A stretch of DNA of 64,000 bases from Streptomyces sp. NBC_00620 (lineage in GTDB: Bacteria; Actinomycetota; Actinomycetes; Streptomycetales; Streptomycetaceae). The position numbers were made by a program, and so were the translations under genes. Below the pieces are notes generated by a model that was not told the origin of the DNA, ran no database searches, and worked only from the letters and a program-made list of their open reading frames with translations. Of the stretch, positions 24,106-32,984 are shown piece after piece. Positions within the stretch are counted from its first letter, which is position 1. Each line of letters opens with the position of its first letter. The DNA is taken from contig NZ_JAPENY010000001.1 in assembly GCF_026341825.1 (NCBI RefSeq), positions 310,001-374,000 on the forward strand. The letters are read 5' to 3'.

Positions 24106-27100
24106 TCACTCAACCACGTGCCGCCCCTCGGGCCGCGCGCTGCACGACGCCCGGAACGCACAGTGCGTGCAGTGCTGCCCGGTCGTCGGCGAGAACCGCT
24201 CGTCGAGGACCTTGCCCGCGGCGGTGGCGAGCAGGTCGCCGACCCACTCGCCCTCCAGTGGCTCCTGCGCCTGCACCTTGGGGAGGGTCTCGCCCCCGTT
24301 CTTCTTGGCGGCACCCTGGCGCAGCTGGACGAGTTCGGCGCCGCCCGGTTCGGGCCGGACGCCGTCGAAGGCGTCATCGGCGGCGCCCTCGCTGATGGCG
24401 AGCTGGTAGACGGCGAGCTGCGGATGGTGTGCCACCTCGGCGGCGGTCGGCGCCTGCTTGCCGGTCTTGAAGTCGACCACGTAGGCGCGGCCTTCGGCAT
24501 CCGCCTCGACGCGGTCCATGGAGCCGCGGATGCGTACTTCGTAGTCGCCCGCTTCGAGGGTCACGTCGAAGTCGTGCTCACTGGCCACGGGCGTACGCCC
24601 GGTGCGGTCCGACACGTGCCACTTCAGGAAGCGTTCGAGCGCCACGCGCGCGTGCTCCTTCTCCTGCGCGGACTTCCAGGGCGCGTCGAAGGCGAGCGCG
24701 TTCCACACGGAGTCGAGGCGCTCCATGAGGACGGCCAGGTCTGCCGGGGTGCGTCCGGAGGCGACCTCGTCGGCGAGGACGTGCACCACGTTGCCGAAGC
24801 CCTGGGCGGCGGTCGCGGGCGCGTCGGCCTTCACCTCGCGCCCCAGGAACCACTGCAGGGCGCAGGTGTTGGCGAGCTGGTCGAGGGCGCTCCCGGAGAG
24901 CACGACAGGCTGATCGCGGTTGCGCAGCGGGATCTTGCTCTCGGTCGGCTCGTACAGGCCCCACCAGCGGTAGGGGTGCGCGGACGGCACCAGAGGGCGG
25001 CCGTCCTCGTCACCGAGCGCGGCGAGTTTGGCCAGACGGCGGGCCGCGGCCTCCCTGAGGGTGTCCGAGACGCGCGGATCGACGGTCGTGGCGCGCAGCT
25101 CGGCGACCAGCGCGGCGACGGACAGCGGGCGGCGCGGGCGGCCGGTGACGTCCTTGGGTTCGACGCCGAGTTCGGTGAGGAAGCGGGAGGGCTGGTCGCC
25201 GTCGTCGGCGGGGGCCTTCACAGCGGTGACGACGAGGCGTTCACGCGCGCGCGTGGCGGCCACGTAGAACAAACGGCGTTCTTCGGAGAGGAGTGCTCCG
25301 GGCGTCAGGGGTTCGGCGAGGCCGTCGCGTCCGATGCGGTCGGCCTCCAGCAGGGAGCCGCGGCGGCGCAGGTCGGGCCACAGGCCCTCCTGGACGCCCG
25401 CGACGACGACGAGGCGCCACTCCAGGCCCTTGGAGCGGTGCGCGGTCATCAGACGCACGGCGTCGGGGCGTACGACCCTGCGGGTGAGTGTGTCGGCGGC
25501 GATGTCCTGGGCCTCGATCTCCTCCAGGAAGTTGAGGGCGCCGCGGCCGCCGGTGCGCTCCTCGGCGCGCGTCGCGGTCGCGAACAACGCGCACACGGCG
25601 TCGAGGTCGCGGTCAGCGTTCCGCCCGGCCGCGCCGCCGCGCCTGGCGGCCCGCTCCAGACGCTGCGGCCACGGTGTGCCCTCCCACAGGTCCCAGAGGG
25701 CCTCCTCGGCCGTCCCGCCGCCCGCGAGGCGCTCCCGCGCCTTCCGCAGCAGCGCACCGAGACGCTGGGCGCCTCGGGCGTACGCCGGGTCGTGCGCGAC
25801 CAACCGCTCCGGCTCGGCCAGCGCGCGGGCGAGCAGTTCGTCGGACGGCGGTGGTACGTGGTTGCCGGCGGCGCGCTCCTCCTCCCGCAGCGCGCGTCCC
25901 AGGCGCCGCAGATCGGCGGCGTCCATGCTCGCGAGAGGCGAGGCGAGCAGGGTGAGCGCGGTCTCGATGGCGAGCCAGGGGGTCTCCGGTTCCGACTCAG
26001 CCGGGTCTTGGGCCTCTTGGGCCTCTTGGGCCTCTTGGGCCTCTTCGGGCTCTTGGGCGTCGGCGCTTTCCGCTCCTTCGGCGGGTGCGTCTTCTTGAGC
26101 GGGTACCTCCCCTGCGGCGGCGTCCTCAGCGGATACGTCCGTGCCGGCACGGGAGTCCGCGTCCGCACCCAACTCCGCCCGCGCCACCGCCCGCAGCGCG
26201 GTCAGCAGCGGTGCCACCGCCGGCTCGTGTCGCAGCGGCAGATCGTCGCCGTCGATGTCGAGCGGCACCCCGGCCGCGGTGAGCGCACGGCGGATCGTCG
26301 GAATCGTGCGGGAGCCGGCGCGTACCAGGACGGCCATCTCGCTCCACGGGACGCCGTCCTCGAGGTGGGCGCGGCGCAGGATGTCGGCGATGTTGTCCAG
26401 TTCCGTGCCGGTGGTCGGGTACGTGTAGACCTCGGTCCGGCCCCCGTCCCGTACCGGGGAAAGCTCACGGTGGGCCCGGACCTTCTCCGCCGGAAGGCGG
26501 GTCAGCGGCATGCGCTGGGTGAGCAGCCGGGTGGCGGCGAGCAGGGCGGCGCCCGAGCGGCGGGACGTCCGGAGGACCTCGACCGGCGCCGGGTTCCCGC
26601 CCGCGCGCGGGAACGCGTCGGGGAAGTCCAGGATGCCGTTCACATCCGCGCCCCGGAAGGTGTAGATCGACTGGTCGGGGTCGCCGAAGGCGACGAGAGT
26701 GCGGCCACCGCCGGCGAGGGCCCTCAGCAGTCGTACCTGCGCCGGGTCGGTGTCCTGGTACTCGTCCACGTAGACGGCGTCGTACTGCGCGGCCAGGCGT
26801 TCGGCGACACCGGGGCGGCCGGCGAGCAGCACAGCGCGGTGGACCAGTTCCGCGTAGTCGAGGACTCCTTGCATGTCGAGAACGTCGAGGTACTCGGCGA
26901 GGAAGGCCGCCGCTGCGCCCCAGTCGGGGCGGCCGCTGCGTGAGGCGAAGGCGTCCAGGGCCTCGGGGCTCAGGCCCAGCTCGCGGCTGCGGGCGAGGAC
27001 CGCGCGGACCTCGTCGGCGAAGCCGCGTGTGGTCAGACAGGCGCGCAGTTCATCCGGCCAGCGCACATGCGCGAGACCGAGGCGCTCCAGGTCGGGCTGG

Positions 27101-27564
27101 CCCGCGAGCAGTTCGCGCACCGCCACGTCCTGTTCGGGACCCGACAGCAGTCGCAAGGGTTCCACGAACAGGTCACTGTCCTGGTGGGCACGGACCAGGG
27201 CGTAGCAGAAGGAGTGGAAGGTGGTCGCCTGAGGGGCGCGGGCGGCCCCTATGCGCAACGCCATGCGGTCGCGCAGCTCGACGGCCGCCTTCCTGCTGAA
27301 GGTGAGCACCAGGACGCGCTCCGGATCGCCGCCCCGTGCGATCCGAGCGGCCACGGACTCGACGAGCGTGGTGGTCTTTCCGGTGCCCGGACCTGCGAGA
27401 ACGAGCAGTGGGCCGTCCTTGTGGTCAACCACCGAGCGCTGTCCTGCGTCCAGACGAGGGGGATCGACCCGGACCGGCGGGGTACGCACCAGTCGGTACG
27501 CACCGCGGGTCCCCTGTCGCACCTGGGGGTGCGACAGGCGCCTGGTGGAGGAAGAGGAGCTCAA
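24106..27564 (-). CDS. adnA: AdnA, UvrD-like helicase / Fe-S RecB-like nuclease subunit
   Basis: Up to 1152 aa. The first in-frame start is a TTG at 27564 with no SD; a GTG at 27489 (1127 aa) is an alternative. Motor: LLVLAGPGTGKTTTLVE, VLTFSRKAAVELRD, VYVDEYQDTDPAQ, GDPDQSIYTFRGA, TAHRSKGLEWRLVVV. Nuclease: RGSMDRVEADAE, AYVVDFKTGK, HHPQLAVYQLA. Cysteines NTCALQWFLG upstream and HCTHCAFRASC at the C-terminus match an AddB/AdnA-type 4Fe-4S nuclease. A 180-bp gap separates it from adnB downstream. The middle carries a Glu/Ala/Gln repeat insert (see 26003-26056). It acts with AdnB on broken DNA ends. Confidence 0.9.
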   Translation of the reverse strand: MSSSSSTRRLSHPQVRQGTRGAYRLVRTPPVRVDPPRLDAGQRSVVDHKDGPLLVLAGPGTGKTTTLVESVAARIARGGDPERVLVLTFSRKAAVELRDRMALRIGAARAPQATTFHSFCYALVRAHQDSDLFVEPLRLLSGPEQDVAVRELLAGQPDLERLGLAHVRWPDELRACLTTRGFADEVRAVLARSRELGLSPEALDAFASRSGRPDWGAAAAFLAEYLDVLDMQGVLDYAELVHRAVLLAGRPGVAERLAAQYDAVYVDEYQDTDPAQVRLLRALAGGGRTLVAFGDPDQSIYTFRGADVNGILDFPDAFPRAGGNPAPVEVLRTSRRSGAALLAATRLLTQRMPLTRLPAEKVRAHRELSPVRDGGRTEVYTYPTTGTELDNIADILRRAHLEDGVPWSEMAVLVRAGSRTIPTIRRALTAAGVPLDIDGDDLPLRHEPAVAPLLTALRAVARAELGADADSRAGTDVSAEDAAAGEVPAQEDAPAEGAESADAQEPEEAQEAQEAQEAQDPAESEPETPWLAIETALTLLASPLASMDAADLRRLGRALREEERAAGNHVPPPSDELLARALAEPERLVAHDPAYARGAQRLGALLRKARERLAGGGTAEEALWDLWEGTPWPQRLERAARRGGAAGRNADRDLDAVCALFATATRAEERTGGRGALNFLEEIEAQDIAADTLTRRVVRPDAVRLMTAHRSKGLEWRLVVVAGVQEGLWPDLRRRGSLLEADRIGRDGLAEPLTPGALLSEERRLFYVAATRARERLVVTAVKAPADDGDQPSRFLTELGVEPKDVTGRPRRPLSVAALVAELRATTVDPRVSDTLREAAARRLAKLAALGDEDGRPLVPSAHPYRWWGLYEPTESKIPLRNRDQPVVLSGSALDQLANTCALQWFLGREVKADAPATAAQGFGNVVHVLADEVASGRTPADLAVLMERLDSVWNALAFDAPWKSAQEKEHARVALERFLKWHVSDRTGRTPVASEHDFDVTLEAGDYEVRIRGSMDRVEADAEGRAYVVDFKTGKQAPTAAEVAHHPQLAVYQLAISEGAADDAFDGVRPEPGGAELVQLRQGAAKKNGGETLPKVQAQEPLEGEWVGDLLATAAGKVLDERFSPTTGQHCTHCAFRASCSARPEGRHVVE
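26003..26056. repeat. 9-bp tandem repeat inside adnA (encodes EAQ units)
   Basis: GGGCCTCTT recurs four to five times in a row, with a degenerate flank. On the coding strand it gives Glu-Ala-Gln units inside a low-complexity acidic insert (VPAQEDAPAEGAESADAQ and onward) of the AdnA motor region. Copy number is likely to vary between strains. Confidence 0.8.
27513..27538 (-). other. perfect hairpin at the extreme 5' end of adnA
   Basis: CCTGTCGCACC (27513-27523) and GGTGCGACAGG (27528-27538) form an 11-bp stem with a 4-nt loop. It would be codons 9-17 if translation starts at 27564, or leader RNA if it starts at 27489. It may restrain translation or act as an attenuator. Confidence 0.5.
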
Positions 27565-27812
27565 GTGGTTCGCCGGTCCTGGTGGTCGTGCTGGTTGGAG
27601 GACTGCCGCGCGTTGAGTGCGGTGGCCGCGGGGTGAGAGGGAAGCGCGTCGTCGACGCTACGCCGGTGAGCGCGGTGGAAGGAGGGCTTCCCCTTCTTCC
27701 CGAGGGCCTCGTGCGTCCCCCGGTCCTCGAACGTACGGCATGTCACGGGCGTGCCTCGCTTCCCCCGTACGGGCCACAGGTTCCCCCTCCGCCCGTCCGA
27801 TACCGGAAGCTG

Positions 27813-28178
27813 TCAGGTGTGACTCTCCGCGCGTTCGCCGCCGTCCCATCGCGCCCGTCTCATGTCGACTCGCGGCAGATGCCCCTCGGAGGCTCTGCTC
27901 GCCTCCTTCAGGGGGGTGCCCTCAGTGCGGTAGTGGGCCAGTGCCTCGAGTTCGTGGCCCGGGAGCAGCACGCCGTCCGCGCGTATGACACGCCACCAGG
28001 GAACCGCTCCTCCGTAGAGGGCCATCACGCGGCCCACCTGTCGCGGCCCGCCCTCCTCCAGCCACTCGGCGACGTCCCCGTACGTCATGACGCGCCCGGG
28101 CGGGATCAGCTCGGCGACCTCAAGGACCCGTTCCGCGTACTCCGGCAGGTCGTCCGCCGGAAGGCTCTCCTCGCTCAT
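27813..28178 (-). CDS. alkyltransferase-like protein (ATL), MGMT fold without catalytic Cys
   Basis: A protein of 121 aa from the ATG at 28178. DNA-binding and active-site landmarks of the O6-alkylguanine transferase fold are present (LIPPGRVMTYGDVAEWL, ARRVGRVM-like PRQVGRVMALYGG), but the PCHRV motif reads VPWWRVIRADG. Trp therefore replaces the acceptor cysteine, which defines ATL proteins. They cannot remove the alkyl group; they bind the lesion and route it to nucleotide excision repair. It lies 248 bp upstream of adnA on the same strand, so the repair context is consistent. Nothing else is seen in the 27565-27812 gap. Confidence 0.88.
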   Translation of the reverse strand: MSEESLPADDLPEYAERVLEVAELIPPGRVMTYGDVAEWLEEGGPRQVGRVMALYGGAVPWWRVIRADGVLLPGHELEALAHYRTEGTPLKEASRASEGHLPRVDMRRARWDGGERAESHT

Positions 28179-28364
28179 CCGCCCCATCCTGCCCCACCCC
28201 ACCGACAGTGTGACGGGGTGACGACCGCGGGTAGCCCTCGCCCCGCGGCGGCGCGTGAGGCAGACTGTGCGCCCCCGCATTTGCACCCTGATGCCCCCGT
28301 GTGTCGGTGGGGCATGCCACCATCGTGCGGGCGGTGACCGGTGATACGAGATCAAGAAGAGTCG

Positions 28365-31190
28365 ATGAGGCAGCAGGGCGCGCACCCCGAAAACGCGGAG
28401 ACCACCTCCGCGGCCTCGTCACGCCCGGACACCGGCGGGTCCGACGAGAAGGACACCGGCGAGGAGACCGCCGAGCCCACCTCCAAGGCCGACGAAGAGC
28501 CCACGACCACGACGGACGACGAGCGCACCACTAAGACGTACGAAAACGAGAAACTGCAGGTCGAGCGAGACACCGACTGCTCGGACGAGGTCCACAACGA
28601 CGAGGTCGAGGGCGACGAACCGCTGCTCCCCGCGCGCGTGCACCGTCCGTCCGATCTGATGCGCCTCCTGGTCGGGATCCTCGCGATCGCCGTGCTGCTC
28701 GCCATCGCCGCGTTCGCGCATGGCACCACATCGGGCCTCGAACAGGACATCAACAAGGGCACGGGCCAGGCACCCGATCTGCTGATCAAGATCGCGGGTC
28801 TGGCTTCGAGCATCGCGATCCTCCTGGTGCCGGTCGCTTTCGCGATCGAGCGGCTGATCAAACGGGACGGGCTGCGCATCGCCGACGGCGTCCTCGCCGC
28901 GGTCCTCGCACACGGAGTGACACTCGCCACCGACCTGTGGGTCGCGCAGGCCGCCCCGAACTCGATCCAGGAAGCACTCACCCAGCCCTCGCCGGGCGAC
29001 ATCCACGCCCTCACCGACCCGGTGCACGGCTATCTCGCACCGGTCATCGCGTACATGACGGCCGTCGGCATGTCCCGCAGACCGCGCTGGCGGGCGGTGC
29101 TGTGGGTGGTGCTGATGCTCGACGCGTTCTCGATGCTGGTCACCGGCTACACGACGCCGTTCTCGATCATCCTGACCGTGCTGATCGGCTGGACCGTCGC
29201 GTACGGGACGTTGTACGCGGTCGGCTCGCCGAACGTGCGCCCCACCGGGCGGACCCTGATGGCGGGCCTGCGGCACGTCGGCTTCCACCCGGTGACGGCC
29301 GCGCGCGAGGAGGCGCCGGAGTCCACCGAGAGCGGCGACCGCGGCAGACGCTACTTCGTCACCCTGGAGGACGGCCCACCTCTGGATGTCACGGTGGTCG
29401 ACCGTGAGCAGCAGGCGCAGGGCTTCTTCTACCGCGCGTGGCGCCGGCTCACGCTGCGCGGCATCACCACACGCCGCAGCCTCCAGTCACTGCGCCAGGC
29501 TCTTGAGCAGGAAGCACTGCTCGCATACGCGGCCATCGCGGCCGGGGCCAACGCGCCCAAGCTGATCGCGACCTCGGAGCTGGGTCCGGACGCCGTGATG
29601 CTCGTCTACGAGCACACCGGTGGCCACACCCTCGACTCGCTGCCCGACGAACTCATCACCGACGATCTCCTGCGCGAGACCTGGCATCAGGTGCAGTCGC
29701 TGCAGTCCCGGCGCATCGCGCACCGCAGGCTCGCGGGTGACGCGATTCTGGTGGATCGTTCCGGCACGGTGATCCTCACCGATCTGCGCGGCGGCGAGAT
29801 CGCCGCCGGCGACCTGTTGCTGCGCATGGACATCGCCCAGCTGGTCACCACGCTGGGGCTTCGCGTGGGCGCCGAGCGCGCGGTGGCCTCGGCGGTCGGC
29901 GTACTCGGCCCGGACACGGTCGCCGACTGTCTGCCGATGCTCCAGCCCATCGCGCTGACGCGCGCCACGCGCGCGACGTTGCGAAAACTCGCCCGGGAGC
30001 GCGCACAGCGCGAGCGCGACGCGGTCCTTGAGGCTTCGCGGCAGGACAGGCTCGCCCGCGCCGAGGAGACCAAGGAAGACACCACACCCGTACTGGAAAA
30101 GCCCGCCAAGAAGTCCGTACGCGCGGAGCAGCGGGCCGAGAAGCGGGCGATCGACGAGGCGCTGGACGAGGCCCGCGAGGAGGATCTGCTCACCCAGATC
30201 CGCCACCAGGTGCTGCTGATCAGGCCCCAGGCACCCGTCGAACCGGTCCGCCTGGAGCGCGTCCGGCCGCGCACGCTGCTCAGTTTCATCGCCGGCGCGA
30301 TCGGCGCGTACTTCCTGCTGACGCAGCTCACCCACATCGAATTCGGCACCCTCTTCGACGACGCCGAGTGGGGCTGGGTCGCCGCGGCGGTGCTGTTCTC
30401 TGCGCTGAGCTACTTCGCGGCGGCGATGAGCCTGCTCGGCTTCGTGCCCGAGCGGGTGCCCTTCCTGCGCACCGTGGCGGCACAGGTGGCGGGCTCGTTC
30501 GTGAAGATCGTGGCACCCGCCGCGGTCGGCGGTGTGGCTCTGAACACGCGCTTCCTGCAACGCTCCGGGGTGCGGCCGGGGCTCGCGGTGGCCAGCGTCG
30601 GCGCCTCGCAGCTGTTCGGACTCGGCTGCCACATCCTGATGCTGCTCTCCTTCGGCTACCTGACCGGCACCGAGAAGACACCCTCCCTGTCACCGTCCCG
30701 CACGGTCATCGCCGGTCTGCTCACCGTCGCCGTACTGGTCCTCGTGGTGACGTCGGTGCCGTTCCTGCGCAAATTCGTCTCCACGCGCGTGAGGTCGCTG
30801 TTCGCGGGCGTCGTGCCGCGCATGCTCGACGTGCTCCAGCGGCCGCAGAAGCTGATCACCGGCATCGGCGGCATGCTGCTGCTCACCGCCTGCTTCGTGA
30901 TGTGCCTGGACGCGTCGATCCGCGCGTTCGGCCACGAGGAGACCCACACCCTCAGCCTCGCCAGCGTGGCCGTGGTCTTCCTCGCCGGTAACGCGCTCGG
31001 CTCGGCGGCACCGACTCCCGGCGGCGTCGGCGCGGTCGAGGCGACCCTCACGGTCGGCCTGATCGCCGTAGGCCTCCCGAAGGAGGTCGCGGCGCCCGCC
31101 GTGCTCCTGTACCGGCTGCTGACACTGTGGATTCCGGTGCTGCCGGGGTGGCTGTTCTTCAACCACCTGACGCGTAAGGGCGCGCTCTAG
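28365..31190 (+). CDS. large membrane protein: kinase-like domain plus LPG-synthase-type (UPF0104) membrane domain
   Basis: A protein of 941 aa. The ATG at 28365 has AAGAAGAG upstream; a GTG eight codons earlier is possible. An acidic Thr/Glu-rich N-terminus (about 85 residues) is followed by six or so membrane spans (residues 110-310). A soluble middle domain carries degenerate kinase motifs: LVYEHTGGHTLDSLPDELI, SRRIAHRRLAGDAILVDRSG and TVILTDLRGGEIA resemble HxxN and DFG loops. A charged coiled-coil follows (EKPAKKSVRAEQRAEKRAI region), then a C-terminal TIGR00374/LPG_synthase_TM domain ending AAPTPGGVGAVEATLTVGLI. The family is linked to lipid or glycolipid flipping and synthesis. The exact role is unknown. 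Confidence 0.82.
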   Translation: MRQQGAHPENAETTSAASSRPDTGGSDEKDTGEETAEPTSKADEEPTTTTDDERTTKTYENEKLQVERDTDCSDEVHNDEVEGDEPLLPARVHRPSDLMRLLVGILAIAVLLAIAAFAHGTTSGLEQDINKGTGQAPDLLIKIAGLASSIAILLVPVAFAIERLIKRDGLRIADGVLAAVLAHGVTLATDLWVAQAAPNSIQEALTQPSPGDIHALTDPVHGYLAPVIAYMTAVGMSRRPRWRAVLWVVLMLDAFSMLVTGYTTPFSIILTVLIGWTVAYGTLYAVGSPNVRPTGRTLMAGLRHVGFHPVTAAREEAPESTESGDRGRRYFVTLEDGPPLDVTVVDREQQAQGFFYRAWRRLTLRGITTRRSLQSLRQALEQEALLAYAAIAAGANAPKLIATSELGPDAVMLVYEHTGGHTLDSLPDELITDDLLRETWHQVQSLQSRRIAHRRLAGDAILVDRSGTVILTDLRGGEIAAGDLLLRMDIAQLVTTLGLRVGAERAVASAVGVLGPDTVADCLPMLQPIALTRATRATLRKLARERAQRERDAVLEASRQDRLARAEETKEDTTPVLEKPAKKSVRAEQRAEKRAIDEALDEAREEDLLTQIRHQVLLIRPQAPVEPVRLERVRPRTLLSFIAGAIGAYFLLTQLTHIEFGTLFDDAEWGWVAAAVLFSALSYFAAAMSLLGFVPERVPFLRTVAAQVAGSFVKIVAPAAVGGVALNTRFLQRSGVRPGLAVASVGASQLFGLGCHILMLLSFGYLTGTEKTPSLSPSRTVIAGLLTVAVLVLVVTSVPFLRKFVSTRVRSLFAGVVPRMLDVLQRPQKLITGIGGMLLLTACFVMCLDASIRAFGHEETHTLSLASVAVVFLAGNALGSAAPTPGGVGAVEATLTVGLIAVGLPKEVAAPAVLLYRLLTLWIPVLPGWLFFNHLTRKGAL

Positions 31191-31324
31191 CCCGGGCACG
31201 CAGGGCCGTCTCGCACAGCGGCACGGCGCACCGTAGGGGCCCTTTCGTACGCGGCACAGCGCGTCCTCACCCACACGGCTCGCGCCCCGAGCGTCCCGCC
31301 CCGCACGACCGCAGGATGGGGAGC

Positions 31325-32869
31325 ATGCCGAACCCTCCCCCGCTGCGCGCCGCTGCCTTGACCGTCGCCGCCGTCCTGTTGTCCTCCTTGATGACGGGCT
31401 GCGGCGATGACTCCAAGGACGAGGATCTGACGGCCCAGAAGCTGAGCTGGAAGGACTGCCCGGCGCCGTCCGCGTCCGAGGGTGGCGGGGATGCTCCCTC
31501 ACCTCTGCCGCGCGGTACGAAGTGGAAGTGCGCCACCTTGAAGGCACCCCTCGACTGGACCGATCCCAAGGGCGACACGATCAAGCTCGCGCTGATCCGG
31601 GCCAAGACGAGCGGCGACCAGAGCAAGCGCATCGGCTCCCTCGTCTTCAACTTCGGGGGTCCCGGCGGCTCCGGTGTCACCACGTTGCCGGCCTTCGGCG
31701 AGGACTACGCGAAACTGCGCACCCGCTACGACCTGGTGAGCTTCGACCCGCGCGGGGTCGGCCGCAGCGCCGGAGTGGAATGCGAGAGCGACGACCAGCT
31801 CGATGAGTACTTCCAGCAGGACGCCACCCCGGACGACTCCGCCGAGCAGAAGGCACTGCTGGACAACACCAAGACGTTCAACGCGGCCTGTGAGAAGAAC
31901 TCCGGCAAGACCCTCCCGCACCTGCGGACCACGGACGCGGCCCGCGACATGGACCTGATGCGTCAGGTTCTCGGCGACGACAAGCTGTACTACTTCGGCA
32001 TCTCGTACGGCACCGAACTCGGCGGCGTCTACGCACACTTGTTCCCCAAGAACGTGGGACGTGCCGTCTTCGACGCGGTCGTCGACCCGACGCAGACCTC
32101 GGAACAGGGCTCTCTCGGCCAGGCCGAGGGCTTCCAGCTCGCGCTCGACAACTTCGCCGACGACTGCACCTCGAAGACCGAGGACTGCCCGATCGGCGAC
32201 TCCGCGCAGGACGTCAAGGACCGCATCGCCAAACTGCTCGCCGACCTCGACAGCAAGCCGATCCCCGGCGTCTTCCCGCGGCAGCTCACCCAGACCGCCG
32301 CGACCAACGGCATCGCGCAGGCCCTGTACTCGAAGGACTTCTGGGAGTACCTGACGGAGGGACTTGAACAGGCGTACGACGGCGACGGCAAGGTGCTGAT
32401 GCTGCTGTCGGACTCGATGAACGGGCGCAACCAGAACGGGCAGTACAGCAACATCACCGCGGCGAACATCTCCATCAACTGCGCGGACGACAAACCGCGT
32501 TACACCGCCGACTATGTGGAGTCGAAGCTTCCGGAGTTCCGGGCCGCCTCGCCGCTGTTCGGCGACTATCTGGCCTGGGGCATGGTCAGCTGCACCGACT
32601 GGGCGGTGGCGGGCGCCGCCGACCACCCCGACGTGAGCGCTCCCGGCGCGGCGCCCATCCTCGTGGTCGGCAACACCGGCGACCCGGCGACGCCGTACGA
32701 GGGAGCGAAGAAGATGGTGGACGCACTGGGCAAGGGAGTCGGTGTCGAGCTGACGTACAAGGGCCAGGGGCACGGTGCGTACGACAGCGGGAACAAGTGC
32801 GTGCAGGACGCGGTGAACGGCTATCTGCTGCAGGGGACCGTCCCGTCGGCCGGAACCATCTGCTCCTAG
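31325..32869 (+). CDS. secreted lipoprotein tripeptidyl-aminopeptidase-like alpha/beta hydrolase (copy 1)
   Basis: A protein of 514 aa from the second ATG (31325), which has AGGA 8 nt upstream; an ATG at 31316 is in frame. The signal peptide ends in the lipobox LMTGC (residue about 23). The fold is TAP-type: VFNFGGPGGSGV oxyanion region, FDPRGVGRS, nucleophile GISYGTELGG, acid GNTGDPATPY, and His in GQGHGAYDSG. It resembles the SlpD/SlpE membrane-anchored peptidases of Streptomyces, which clip tripeptides from exported proteins. It is paralogous to the next gene, the same length within 3 residues, 115 bp apart. Confidence 0.88.
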   Translation: MPNPPPLRAAALTVAAVLLSSLMTGCGDDSKDEDLTAQKLSWKDCPAPSASEGGGDAPSPLPRGTKWKCATLKAPLDWTDPKGDTIKLALIRAKTSGDQSKRIGSLVFNFGGPGGSGVTTLPAFGEDYAKLRTRYDLVSFDPRGVGRSAGVECESDDQLDEYFQQDATPDDSAEQKALLDNTKTFNAACEKNSGKTLPHLRTTDAARDMDLMRQVLGDDKLYYFGISYGTELGGVYAHLFPKNVGRAVFDAVVDPTQTSEQGSLGQAEGFQLALDNFADDCTSKTEDCPIGDSAQDVKDRIAKLLADLDSKPIPGVFPRQLTQTAATNGIAQALYSKDFWEYLTEGLEQAYDGDGKVLMLLSDSMNGRNQNGQYSNITAANISINCADDKPRYTADYVESKLPEFRAASPLFGDYLAWGMVSCTDWAVAGAADHPDVSAPGAAPILVVGNTGDPATPYEGAKKMVDALGKGVGVELTYKGQGHGAYDSGNKCVQDAVNGYLLQGTVPSAGTICS

Positions 32870-32888
32870 AAAGCCGCAGGTCAAACGG

Positions 32889-32897
32889 TTATCCACA
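32889..32897 (+). promoter_or_regulatory. DnaA-box 9-mer (TTATCCACA)
   Basis: A perfect 9-mer in the 115-bp gap between the two tandem lipoprotein peptidase genes, 87 bp before the second start codon. One of four in the window. Confidence 0.45.
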
Positions 32898-32984
32898 GGC
32901 CGCGACGGTCGCGGCTCGACGGCGCCTAATATGGCCTGCATGTGATCCGCGACTTCCGGCGGATCACGGCGAGGGGGGAAGCTC

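Noticed and set aside
23986..26943. 985-codon plus-strand frame over adnA
   Set aside because: Antisense shadow of AdnA, whose helicase and nuclease motifs are complete on the minus strand. No SD or domain.
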